Both the position numbers and the translations under genes were made by a program. Below, one piece after another: positions 54,801 to 61,523 of a stretch of 64,000 nt of DNA. Numbering within the stretch: position 1 is the stretch's first letter; the number at the start of each line of letters is the position of its first letter. The notes under the pieces are model-generated. The model made no database searches. It was not told where the DNA came from and was given only the letters and a program-made list of their open reading frames with translations. This DNA comes from CAYGLF01 sp964350945. GTDB taxonomy: Bacteria > Chlamydiota > Chlamydiia > Chlamydiales > JAAZZY01. The stretch is from assembly GCA_964350945.1 (NCBI GenBank), contig CAYGLF010000001.1:248001-312000 (forward strand). The letters are read 5' to 3'.

Positions 54801-55047
54801 AAAGACTATTAACCTCCGAAAGATCGAGCCACGCTTCAGGATGTGTCGCGAGTATCTGCTGAAAAATTTGCTGCGCCTTGCGGTAGTTACAGGTGTCGAT
54901 TGCCATAAGGCCCTCGTTTCGCAGCGTATTTAACTCCTCGATACGTGCTAAAGAGGAAGAGGGCTCTGACAATGCGTGATTCTTAGCAAGCAACTGATGA
55001 CAACTAAAGCCCGACCAAATTAAAAAAAATACAAGCACATGTCTCAT
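51883..55047 (-). CDS. Large secreted tetratricopeptide-repeat protein
   Basis: 1054 aa from the ATG at 55047. Signal peptide MRHVLVFFLIWSGFSCHQLLA, possibly with a lipobox-like Cys. The rest is a chain of more than 15 TPR-like helical pairs, for example YRKAQQIFQQILATHPEAWL, EEALRTLSKLF-like, FQRAKELLLQAKNIYP, YLKLGEDALSQ and QLIEQYAAFKMEQGHYLSRA. Probably a periplasmic scaffold, like YbgF/BamD-type or the TPR partners of ExbB in other phyla. Coupled to the TolQ/ExbB gene by a 4-base overlap. Preceded by a 447-base non-coding region. Confidence 0.8.
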   Translation of the reverse strand: MRHVLVFFLIWSGFSCHQLLAKNHALSEPSSSLARIEELNTLRNEGLMAIDTCNYRKAQQIFQQILATHPEAWLDLSEVNSLLISLAASQLHLKLLDEALRTLSKLFPEGMTSYIEYHNEILKAYVFEQKGELQEAMLFSNRLLEKMPLDQWELKDQRFYLKLNSQLNSQYEELILQADRCFEGALYQESSNLYQEILESLNKGVYKQNHNVRLPFQVRIRLAYCQFQQENFQRAKELLLQAKNIYPAIFESDSFLQLIVCCKNLGQYEEALNLCDEYMVSKFSNQQQDLVLFEAGRIHTQLGHLEEAKKFFLKLIDNQQSSECQSHSRICLARIYLKEKAYTQVESILNRSQFNFERTSHLKFEWAYLRAEALYQRKEYELAAVDFKESLEHPKIKQADWYRDALYHLGFSYLKLGEDALSQDISKKDFLLQAEGYFQELLEHESTDRGVLALARTYLMRSYYLSETGLVAKMIELFNSHTFEKIETQLEAGFILADVTQDNQRREAIYEHLTSELFKEALNYGKAHYFQGVFYCNLCTLDPSLETLQKAVASLKKGMALLEKSFPSFTLLAAQKMVQASLNFSDPQILVQVEQDLEIISSKATKESFKELNYLRAEVCLRLMQNGDMTYFEKGIQALDILDCPDEERSQFLRARFYFKSQQFARSKLILQDLIENHPQSPLKGDSLFWVAQCIEMEGGDPRVVKEMRRKVFKDYPDCPLAAEAYFLYYSFAQYLDGSLDALEHLKGMELEFGQSPYVITASYLLGLNYKSEHKKLGGSILLKKDLNLAITFFQQAKERFLSCWAAGQIPAGNYHYFISVYYRSTLEQAQVYLEKADQSQGAKRHIHLAKSLEFFNEVYGDFADTENVRTRFLLKEDRISKIYEEASFGRALCYAKNGQIEEAENAFGQLIEQYAAFKMEQGHYLSRAWYELAMIAMAKKEYQDALEYFFCAERSISAQLLNADQKIDLGIQQSLCYRFLEQYDMAMLTLSKVINEGVISNLRVKAMFLRAEIYELQGKRELAQKQLNVASKKGGEWGKMSQEKLFKEYGFNE

Positions 55048-55192
55048 CAAAAAGCCTTTTCTACATTATTATGGATGAACGTATACCTTATTTTTTTAAG
55101 AAAAGTCAAAATCCATTTTTTTTTTTTTAAATGCCCAAATTAACCATTTCCTCTCTAGAAACTAAGTGTAAAACTTCATTTTACGAAACGTG

Positions 55193-55226
55193 TTTTTTAA
55201 TTAATTAAAAAAAAATTAATTAATTA
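55193..55226. repeat. AT-only palindrome
   Basis: TAATTAATTA-type arms on either side of an A-run (TTTTTTAATTAATT, A-run, AATTAATTAATTA). Pure A/T, 34 bases, about 270 bases upstream of the histone-like gene. Could be a protein-binding or bending site; composition alone may explain it. Confidence 0.5.
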
Positions 55227-55406
55227 CTTGAAATATATTTATTAAAATGAATATCGAATGAAATGTAAGAAGGCTAGAAGTATTTTGTGAATCTCTAGCG
55301 CGGATGAAAGTCCAGAATTGGAGCATTTGTACGTATTGATCAGTCTTGATGGTTAAAATCATGCTGTGGGAATCATGCAAAAAGACAAATATTTCAAATA
55401 AAAGGA

Positions 55407-55452
55407 AAGCTAGTTTGCAAAAGTAGGGACCTTAAAGGCCTTCAACTAGCTT
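55407..55452 (+). repeat. Perfect 9-bp hairpin in the histone-gene leader
   Basis: AAGCTAGTT and AACTAGCTT are exact complements enclosing 28 bases that include the palindrome AAGGCCTT. It ends 26 bases before the AGGAAGG ribosome site. No T-run follows, so it is not a terminator. Confidence 0.6.
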
Positions 55453-55494
55453 AAACAATAGATTAATCTCCATAACACAGGAAGGAAAATCGTT

Positions 55495-55659
55495 ATGTTG
55501 GCTAAAAAAACAACCAGAAGAAAAACAGCTACAAAGAAGTCTGCTTCTCCAAAGAAAGCGGTTCGTAAGAAAGCTGCTAAGAAAGCTGTTCGTACAAAAG
55601 CTGCTAAGAAAGCTGTTAGACGTAAAGCCGCTAAAAAAAGCGTGCCAAGTCCTGCCTAA
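55495..55659 (+). CDS. hctB: Small Hc2-like histone H1 homologue
   Basis: 54 aa, too short for many gene finders. MLAKKTTRRKTATKKSASPK then three nine-residue units VRKKAAKKA, VRTKAAKKA, VRRKAAKKS and a VPSPA end. Nearly half of the residues are Lys or Arg, with no acidic residue, the character of chlamydial Hc2, which compacts the nucleoid in infectious particles. Chlamydia Hc2 is far longer (over 160 aa). AGGAAGG lies 9 bases before the ATG. A long structured leader precedes and a perfect terminator follows, so it is a single-gene transcript. Confidence 0.85.
   Translation: MLAKKTTRRKTATKKSASPKKAVRKKAAKKAVRTKAAKKAVRRKAAKKSVPSPA
55561..55641 (+). repeat. Three 27-bp tandem repeats in the histone-like gene
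   Basis: Units at 55561-55587, 55588-55614 and 55615-55641, each encoding VRxKAAKKx. The first two differ at only two bases or so; the third is more diverged. Such units can be gained or lost by recombination, which is how Hc2 length varies in Chlamydia. Confidence 0.85.
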
Positions 55660-55692
55660 ACAATTAAGTAAGACTGTTTTCGATATCGCTTT

Positions 55693-55720
55693 AAAGGGAG
55701 GAATATCTTTCCTCCCTTTT
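55693..55720 (+). terminator. Rho-independent terminator after the histone-like gene
   Basis: AAAGGGAGGAA (55693-55703), 5-base loop, TTCCTCCCTTT (55709-55719): a perfect 11-bp stem running into T. Strong. Confidence 0.9.
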
Positions 55721-55809
55721 CCCATCTCTAGTTACAAATAATTTGTTTTTTATTATTATTTATAATACATTTGTACTCCTTTAATTATAAATGATATCAG
55801 GAAACTCCC

Positions 55810-56916
55810 TTGAAATTTACCCGCCTAGCCCAAGATTCAAAAAGTGACGCACGCCTAGGTCTTTTGGAGACTGCCCACGGTCAAATAGAAACCCCTATCT
55901 TCATGCCAGTTGGCACCAGAGGGTCTGTTAAAGCACTTGTTAACAATCAGTTAAAAGATATTCATGCTCAAATAATTTTGGGCAACACCTACCATTTGAT
56001 GCTGCGACCCGGTATGAAAATCATCGAAAAAGCGGGAGGGCTACATCAGTTTATGAATTGGGATGCCCCTATCTTAACAGATTCAGGTGGATTCCAGGTT
56101 GTTTCACTTTCCTCGTTAAATAAAATTGATGAAGAAGGAGTGACTTTTAAATCACACATTGATGGAGCCAAACACTTTTTGGGTCCCAAAGAAAGCATGA
56201 ATATTCAAAAGATACTTGGCTCTGACATTGTTATGGCTTTTGATGAATGCACTCCCTACCCCTGTAGTTACCACGATACTGTTCGAGCTATAGACAGAAC
56301 TACTCGGTGGGCCCAAATTTGTAGAGATTATCCTCTGCAATCTCATCAAAATTTATTTGGAATTGTCCAAGGAAGCACCTATCCAGACCTTCGAGAGAAA
56401 TCGGCTAAAGCCCTGGTCCCCATGGACTTTGATGGATATGCTATTGGGGGTCTTGCCGACTGTCACCTCAACCCTGTGATCGAATCCACCCTCCCCTTTT
56501 TACCATTGGAAAAGCCCCGTTACTTAATGGGAGTTGGAACTCCTCGAGAACTGATTGAAGCTGTGATGCGTGGTGTAGATATGTTTGACTGTGTCCTCCC
56601 CTCTCGCAATGCTCGTAATGGTAGCGCCTTCACCTGGCAGGGGAAAATAAACATGAAGCTAAAGCGTTATAGTGAGGACTTTAGCCCTTTAGATACAGAG
56701 CTTAACAGCTATGCTAGTGGATTTTCGAAGGCGTATGTAAGGCACTTGATTAACGTGGGAGAAATAAGTGGGATGACCCTCCTAACGCTTCAAAACCTCG
56801 CCTTTTACCTTGATTTTATGGCCAAAATTAGGCATGCTATTAAACAAAGTACCTTGGATCAGCTCTATCAAAAAGTTTGCCAGATCTATCCATCGCAAAA
56901 CACTAACAATCAATAA
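55810..56916 (+). CDS. tgt: tRNA-guanine transglycosylase (TGT), zinc site lost
   Basis: Exchanges G34 of GUN-anticodon tRNAs for a 7-deazaguanine on the queuosine route. 368 aa. Catalytic features kept: ILTDSGGFQVVSL, MAFDECTPYP and VDMFDCVLPSRNARNG with the nucleophile Asp. The base-recognition loop GGLAVGE reads GGLADCH. The structural zinc ligands (CxCxxC then His) read L298, S300, S303 and Gln328, so all four are gone. The start is TTG at 55810 with AGGA about 9 bases upstream (KFTRLAQDSKSDARLGL follows). yajC follows 23 bases later, as in many bacteria. Confidence 0.92.
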   Translation: MKFTRLAQDSKSDARLGLLETAHGQIETPIFMPVGTRGSVKALVNNQLKDIHAQIILGNTYHLMLRPGMKIIEKAGGLHQFMNWDAPILTDSGGFQVVSLSSLNKIDEEGVTFKSHIDGAKHFLGPKESMNIQKILGSDIVMAFDECTPYPCSYHDTVRAIDRTTRWAQICRDYPLQSHQNLFGIVQGSTYPDLREKSAKALVPMDFDGYAIGGLADCHLNPVIESTLPFLPLEKPRYLMGVGTPRELIEAVMRGVDMFDCVLPSRNARNGSAFTWQGKINMKLKRYSEDFSPLDTELNSYASGFSKAYVRHLINVGEISGMTLLTLQNLAFYLDFMAKIRHAIKQSTLDQLYQKVCQIYPSQNTNNQ

Positions 56917-56939
56917 TTTACTTAAAGATAGGTCCATTT

Positions 56940-57341
56940 ATGAAAAATAAATTATACGCAATAGCTCCTGCCCTTTTAGCGCCCATGTCTCTATTTGCAG
57001 ATGCGGCTCCCGCAGCTGAAGGCAACAGTTTAATGAAAACTCTCTCATTTTTTGGGATAGTATTGGTTTTTTTCTATCTAATTTTATGGAGACCCGAGCA
57101 AAAAAGACGTAAAAAGGCAGGTGAACTTAGAAACACCTTAAAACCAGGTGACCGAGTTACTGCAATGGGAATTATTGGAAAGGTCGATAAAGTGAACGAC
57201 AACACCATAGTCATCAAAATGGTTGAAGGTGCTAAAATTGAAATGCTAAAAGCTGCTGTAAGTGAAGTGCATGCTGAACAAGAAAGCTTAGCTGCTGAAG
57301 CAAAAACAGCTCCAAAAGAAGCTGAAGCTGTTCAGTCGTAG
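56940..57341 (+). CDS. yajC: SecDF-associated protein YajC
   Basis: 133 aa. Possible signal/anchor at the N-terminus (MKNKLYAIAPALLAPMSLFA), then the YajC membrane helix (TLSFFGIVLVFFYLILWRPE) followed by RRKKAGELRNTLKPGDRVTA and MGIIGKVDKVNDN. Accessory subunit of the SecDF-YajC translocation complex. SecDF is encoded at 30.7 kb. Second gene after tgt; a strong terminator follows 20 bases after the stop. Confidence 0.92.
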   Translation: MKNKLYAIAPALLAPMSLFADAAPAAEGNSLMKTLSFFGIVLVFFYLILWRPEQKRRKKAGELRNTLKPGDRVTAMGIIGKVDKVNDNTIVIKMVEGAKIEMLKAAVSEVHAEQESLAAEAKTAPKEAEAVQS

Positions 57342-57360
57342 TAATTTCTTAATTAAAAAA

Positions 57361-57395
57361 GCCCTCGTCAATGTATTTTGATGAGGGCTTTTTTT
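57361..57395 (+). terminator. Bidirectional terminator between yajC and the coiled-coil gene
   Basis: GCCCTCGTCAA (57361-57371), 6-base loop, TTGATGAGGGC (57378-57388), one G-T pair, then seven T. A run of six A before it gives a T-run on the other strand, so it can end both convergent transcripts. Confidence 0.9.
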
Positions 57396-57417
57396 GATCT
57401 CTAGTCAAAAACTATGC

Positions 57418-58581
57418 TTAGACGAAACTCTTCTCAAGACGAGCCTTTAATTTCTTGTCTTTCTCGATTACATTTTCGTGATTCTTTTCCACGTTTTTTG
57501 TATGGTGCACGACAGAAACACTTTCATGTTTGGCCTGGTTCTTAGTACTATTTTGGCTCTGAGTATTTGATTGAATAAATCGATTCAAAATCTTTAATAT
57601 TTTTTGCTGAACAATGACTCCATGGTTATCACGCAGATACTGCTTAAGCGCATTTCCAACCAGAGTAGAACTTTGTGAAAGCTCCTCTATCAAAGTAGCT
57701 TGTTCTTGCTCTTTAACCGTTATTTGGCTGTTTAATGAAGCATCTTGAGCTGCCATTGCGCTAATAGCTGTCAAAATCTTGTTGAAGCAATTAGCCGGCA
57801 GATCATGCTCTATCGCAGTTCTTATGGCATTAATTTGTGCTGCAAAAGAAGGGTTTTGCTTTGCTAAACTTGCTAAACTGCTTGAAACTTGATTAATAAC
57901 TTGTTGGGCAGCAGCAATTTTAGATTTATCTCCACTAATGGCTTGCTGGTCTGCAGCAATTTTAGATTGAGCCGCATCCATTTCACTTTTTAATTTTTTA
58001 GCAGCAGGCGTAGTTTTATCCTTCATTTGGTCATATTGTTTTTTATAGTCGTTATAAGCTTTCTCTTGGTTCGCTTGATCGCTTTCTTTCGCATGGCTGT
58101 CTGCATTCGCTGAATTCAACTCATTGAGGGCTGATTGATACTGAGATTCCAGTGCCTGTAATTGCTGGGTAAGCTTTGCAAGCTGCTGAGGGGATAAATT
58201 TCCACTTAACTGTTTCTTTAGGTTTTGGATCTCTTCAGCCAATGACTGGAGAGTCTCTGCTTGTTTCATCACAAAGTCTAGAACTGTCTGAACTGTATTT
58301 CGTGATGCTACACGCACTTCAAAGCTCATCTCAAGAGCCGTTAAAATCGATTCTAAGATATCTTTAGAAGGATTGTCTGATGAAGGGCTACTTGATTGCG
58401 TAGCACCTAATGAATTGCTTCCAGGGGCCTTTTGCGGGGCTTTTGGCGGTGAATCGAGCAGGCTTTGGGCTGATTGTTGTAATATCTGAAGGAGCACAAT
58501 CGTTCCCAGTTGTCCTTTGGGGACTTCTAGCGACTTTGCGACGAGATCTAATCTAATGTGATTTTGGTTTTGTACAGTCAA
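57418..58581 (-). CDS. Coiled-coil protein of unknown function
   Basis: 387 aa from TTG 58581. This start has AAGGAG exactly 7 bases upstream, and it removes the 47-base overlap that a longer frame from ATG 58647 would have with the preceding gene. The centre (about 110-270) is a long Gln/Ala/Lys/Ser-rich coiled coil (QSLAEEIQNLKKQLSGNLS, KIAADQQAISGDKSKIAAAQ). The C-terminal 60 residues are basic and His-rich. No signal peptide. Resembles type III translocator or needle-associated proteins in composition only; not a recognised family. Confidence 0.65.
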   Translation of the reverse strand: MTVQNQNHIRLDLVAKSLEVPKGQLGTIVLLQILQQSAQSLLDSPPKAPQKAPGSNSLGATQSSSPSSDNPSKDILESILTALEMSFEVRVASRNTVQTVLDFVMKQAETLQSLAEEIQNLKKQLSGNLSPQQLAKLTQQLQALESQYQSALNELNSANADSHAKESDQANQEKAYNDYKKQYDQMKDKTTPAAKKLKSEMDAAQSKIAADQQAISGDKSKIAAAQQVINQVSSSLASLAKQNPSFAAQINAIRTAIEHDLPANCFNKILTAISAMAAQDASLNSQITVKEQEQATLIEELSQSSTLVGNALKQYLRDNHGVIVQQKILKILNRFIQSNTQSQNSTKNQAKHESVSVVHHTKNVEKNHENVIEKDKKLKARLEKSFV

Positions 58582-58600
58582 TGCTCTACTCCTTGTATTA

Positions 58601-58840
58601 TTATGAATCTGAATCTTCTTGGTCTCTTTCTTCTTCCTCTTCTCCATCTTTAAGAGGATCTTCCTTTTCTAGAAGCGTAGTTGCATGCACCTCTTCCATT
58701 GAATTTTGAATCAATAAGAGCATGATTGCCTCTCGAGAAAGCTGGGCTAACTGGGCTAAATTTTGTGCTTTTGCACTTTGGTCGAGTTCAAGCTGGGGGG
58801 CATTGATACTCACTGCCTGAGAAACCACTAAGTTATCCAT
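58601..58840 (-). CDS. Small acidic-tailed protein of unknown function
   Basis: 79 aa from the ATG at 58840 (MDNLVVSQAVSINAPQLELD); AAGGTGG lies 8 bases before it. Helical middle (QNLAQLAQLSREAIMLLLIQ) and a very acidic end (DGEEEEERDQEDSDS). First gene of a two-gene unit with the coiled-coil protein, 19 bases apart. The opposed charge (acidic here, basic ends there) would suit a chaperone-client or complex pair, which is inference. Confidence 0.6.
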   Translation of the reverse strand: MDNLVVSQAVSINAPQLELDQSAKAQNLAQLAQLSREAIMLLLIQNSMEEVHATTLLEKEDPLKDGEEEEERDQEDSDS

Positions 58841-58912
58841 TCTTATTACCACCTTGGTTAGCAATAATTATAGCATAAACCGCATTATTTGTAAAGGAAA
58901 AAATAGACTCAA

Positions 58913-59611
58913 CTACCTGAAAAGGAGCCACTTCTTAGAGGGTGCGTAGTTGATTGGAACATTTTTTTGGTCCACATTGACCATGTAATAGACCCCATAA
59001 CAGGTCGAGTAAGCCAAAAAAGCGTCTTTTGAGGCGGGTTTTGTCTGGGTATTGTAGAGATTTTCAATGATGGCCTCTTTTTCAATTAAAAAGCCCAAAT
59101 CAGACATCTTCACCATCCGAATAGAGGCCGTTTTCTGCAGACAGACTAGGTTACCTACCTCTGTTTTTAATGGAGCAAATCTAGAAGGTAAGGACAGCTC
59201 TAAAGAAGGAGGCACTTTCTGCAGGAGACGATAGCACTTTTTAGCACACTTTTTCCCAATCACATAAAAGTCAGGCTCCTCCTTATCAGTGAATTGCAAG
59301 GCAATATAGCTCCCCTGATTGTCTAAAAGCACCTTATCAGGAAATTCAGATTGGTCTGTTTTTCCAAGCCCCTCTTGAATTAGCAGTGGCAGCTTATCAA
59401 TAGATTGCTCAGTAATTCGATATCCGTAGATCGCATTTTGTTTTGCAAAATAATGAACCGGAGGACGTCTATCTTGAATCATTTTCAAAATTTCTTCTTG
59501 CTTCCAAACTTTTCGAGAAGGCGGTGAAAAGCTGCAAGTCAGCAGCATAAGAGTACTTATAAAAAGCACATATGTGATGCGTTTTCTAATGAAAAAGGCG
59601 CTATTTATCAT
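58913..59611 (-). CDS. Putative exported lipoprotein, unknown function
   Basis: 232 aa. N-terminal hydrophobic stretch with MLLTCSFSPP, a plausible lipoprotein Cys. The rest is soluble and contains a Cys-Lys-rich segment (GKKCAKKCYRLLQKV). No family recognised. The ATG at 59611 lies only about 11 bases after the htpG terminator hairpin, with no Shine-Dalgarno. An alternative GTG 42 bases downstream (LFISTLMLLTC follows) would give a shorter signal peptide. Start uncertain. Confidence 0.55.
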   Translation of the reverse strand: MINSAFFIRKRITYVLFISTLMLLTCSFSPPSRKVWKQEEILKMIQDRRPPVHYFAKQNAIYGYRITEQSIDKLPLLIQEGLGKTDQSEFPDKVLLDNQGSYIALQFTDKEEPDFYVIGKKCAKKCYRLLQKVPPSLELSLPSRFAPLKTEVGNLVCLQKTASIRMVKMSDLGFLIEKEAIIENLYNTQTKPASKDAFLAYSTCYGVYYMVNVDQKNVPINYAPSKKWLLFR

Positions 59612-59621
59612 AATTAAAAAT

Positions 59622-59652
59622 AAGAGCCCTTTTAAAATTTAAAAGGGCTCTT
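59622..59652 (-). terminator. Rho-independent terminator after htpG
   Basis: AAGAGCCCTTTTAAA, central A, TTTAAAAGGGCTCTT: a perfect 15-bp dyad, followed on the minus strand by ATTTTTAATT. It lies 13 bases past the htpG stop and directly upstream of the next reading frame. Confidence 0.85.
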
Positions 59653-59664
59653 TAATAAAGAAGG

Positions 59665-61494
59665 TCAGGAAGAGACCTTATGGGCTAAATTTTCTAAAAG
59701 CTCGGTCATACGGGTTGTGAAAGATGCCAGTTCTTTGACATCTAATTCTCTTTGGTTTAATCGAGCAAGGTCGTAGATCTGCTCAACAACTTTTTTCGCA
59801 AGCTCTTGATCTTTAGCATGAATTCTTTCAAGAGAGCTCACTAGAGGATGGTTGGTATTTATCACTAGCTTATGCTTCGATGGTCCCATCATCCCCAGGT
59901 CCATCTGGCTCAATTTCATGTACTCTCTCATGCGACGTTCTCCCTCTTCGATTACTAAGAAGGCTGGCAGAGCACTGGATGCCAAGCTTTTCGCTTCGAC
60001 TTCAACGTGTTCTTTGGACAAAGCATCTGAAACAAACGCGGCTAACTTACCGGCAACTGTTTTCCCATCCGCATCAAGAACCGTGTTTTCTTTCGATGGA
60101 TCTAAAAGGGCTTCGTTAAGCTCACCATCCGTACGGACAAACTTTAAAGGAGCTAATTTTCCTTCTAAATAATTCATCACATGAGAGTCAACGGGGCAAT
60201 CTGAGGAAAGCACCTCAATTCCTTTGTCTAAATACATTTGGGTAAATGAACTGTTTGACTGGTCTGATGAGAGATAAAAAACTTTGTCTTTAAGCTCAGT
60301 GTTACGCTCTTTATACTCCTCGACTGTCGTCCATTCATCTTGAAGATTTTTCCAAATCAAACAAGGCTTAACACGCTCATAAAACTTATCATCTTGAACA
60401 ATTCCAAGTTTGACAATCAATTCAATATCTTCCCAGCACTTGATAAATTTCGCTTTGTCAGACTGATAGAGAGAACACAGTCTATCGGACACCTTTTTAG
60501 AAATGTGCGAAGCGAGTTGTCTAACGGTGCGATCCATTTGCAAAGAGCTTCTAGAAACGTTTAGGGGAATATCTGGACTATCAATGCACCCTTGAAGCAT
60601 TGTGAGATATTCTGGGATGAGCTCTTGACATTGATCTGTTACAAAAACGCGATTGCAAAATAAACTAATGCTATTTTTTTTGATCTCAAAATTCTTTTTG
60701 ATTTTCGGGAAATACAAGATCCCTTTTAGATGGAATGGATAATCAACATTTAGGTGCACCCAAAATAGTGGGTCTGGCTCCATGGGATTTAAGTGGCGAT
60801 AAAACTTTAGGTAATCTTCATCACTACAATCAGAAGGAGCTTTAAGCCAAAGAGGCTCTACCTCATTAATACGCTCTTCATTTAAGAAAATAGGAACGGG
60901 TAGATAGAGGCTATAACGCTTTAAAATTTCTCGGATGCGAGCTGCGTCTAAAAACTCTTCGTTCTCTGAATCAATATTCAAAGTGATTTCAGTTCCACGC
61001 GTCTTGCGATTTCCTTGATCCATTTGATATTCAGTAGAACCATCTGAAGTCCAAAAAACACTCTCAGCTTCTTCTTTGTAGGATTTTGTTTGGATATCTA
61101 CTTTTTCAGAAACCATAAATGCTGAATAAAACCCAAGCCCAAAGTGTCCAATAATCTGGTCACCTTCATCTTTAGATTCATACTTTTTAATAAAATCTTC
61201 TGCGCCTGAAAACGCGAGTTGTGAAATATATTTTTCAACTTCACTCTGATCCATTCCAATCCCGGTATCGAGAAATTTCAATGTTTTATTTTCTTTGTCG
61301 ATTTTAATTTCGATGCGAAACTCTTCGTCACTACATTCATAACCTTCACGCTCTCTTAAAACCTTCACCTTCTGAATGGCGTCGCAGGCGTTAGATACAA
61401 GTTCTCTGACAAAAATATCTCTATCTGAGTAGAGCCATTTTTTGATAATAGGCAGCAAGTTTTCCGAGTGAATCTTTAAAGTTCCTGTCGTCAT
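59665..61494 (-). CDS. htpG: Chaperone HtpG (Hsp90)
   Basis: ATP-dependent chaperone. 609 aa. N-terminal ATPase: RELVSNACDAIQKVK (catalytic Glu and Asn), FLDTGIGMDQSEVEKYISQL, GHFGLGFYSAFMVSEKV. Middle domain: GILYFPKIKKNFEIKKNS, LFCNRVFVTDQC and DSPDIPLNVSRSSLQ (Arg of the catalytic loop). C-terminal dimer domain present. GGAG lies about 10 bases before the ATG. No CIRCE element found upstream. Followed by a perfect terminator. Confidence 0.96.
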   Translation of the reverse strand: MTTGTLKIHSENLLPIIKKWLYSDRDIFVRELVSNACDAIQKVKVLREREGYECSDEEFRIEIKIDKENKTLKFLDTGIGMDQSEVEKYISQLAFSGAEDFIKKYESKDEGDQIIGHFGLGFYSAFMVSEKVDIQTKSYKEEAESVFWTSDGSTEYQMDQGNRKTRGTEITLNIDSENEEFLDAARIREILKRYSLYLPVPIFLNEERINEVEPLWLKAPSDCSDEDYLKFYRHLNPMEPDPLFWVHLNVDYPFHLKGILYFPKIKKNFEIKKNSISLFCNRVFVTDQCQELIPEYLTMLQGCIDSPDIPLNVSRSSLQMDRTVRQLASHISKKVSDRLCSLYQSDKAKFIKCWEDIELIVKLGIVQDDKFYERVKPCLIWKNLQDEWTTVEEYKERNTELKDKVFYLSSDQSNSSFTQMYLDKGIEVLSSDCPVDSHVMNYLEGKLAPLKFVRTDGELNEALLDPSKENTVLDADGKTVAGKLAAFVSDALSKEHVEVEAKSLASSALPAFLVIEEGERRMREYMKLSQMDLGMMGPSKHKLVINTNHPLVSSLERIHAKDQELAKKVVEQIYDLARLNQRELDVKELASFTTRMTELLENLAHKVSS

Positions 61495-61523
61495 AAAATG
61501 ATATCTCCGTATTTTTTTTCCGT

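Larger units (their letters stand above)
55048..55494. other. Gene-free region containing the structured leader of the histone-like gene
   Basis: No reading frame of note. 55048-55260 is extremely AT-rich and includes a long AT palindrome. 55260-55494 is more mixed in composition and rich in short inverted and direct repeats: GCTAGA/TCTAGC (55273-55278/55294-55299), two ATCATGC copies (55358-55364, 55372-55378) and AAGCTAGTT/AACTAGCTT (55407-55415/55444-55452). It does not match RNase P, tmRNA, SRP or 6S RNA as far as I can read it. Confidence 0.55.

Noticed and set aside
55260..55494. RNase P RNA, because of GGATGAAAGTCC resembling the GGAAAGTCC core
   Set aside because: Only this short string fits; the other conserved core (ACAGAAA-type and the 3' complement) and the length are missing.
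55432..55725. 97-residue frame on the minus strand opposite the histone-like gene
   Set aside because: It is the mirror of a Lys/Ala-rich gene with good ribosome site and terminator on the plus strand; its Phe/Ser/Cys-rich product is a composition artefact.
58582..58647. Longer N-terminus of the coiled-coil protein from ATG 58647
   Set aside because: It would overlap the preceding gene by 47 bases and its extra residues are the frame-shifted acidic tail; TTG 58581 has an ideal AAGGAG.
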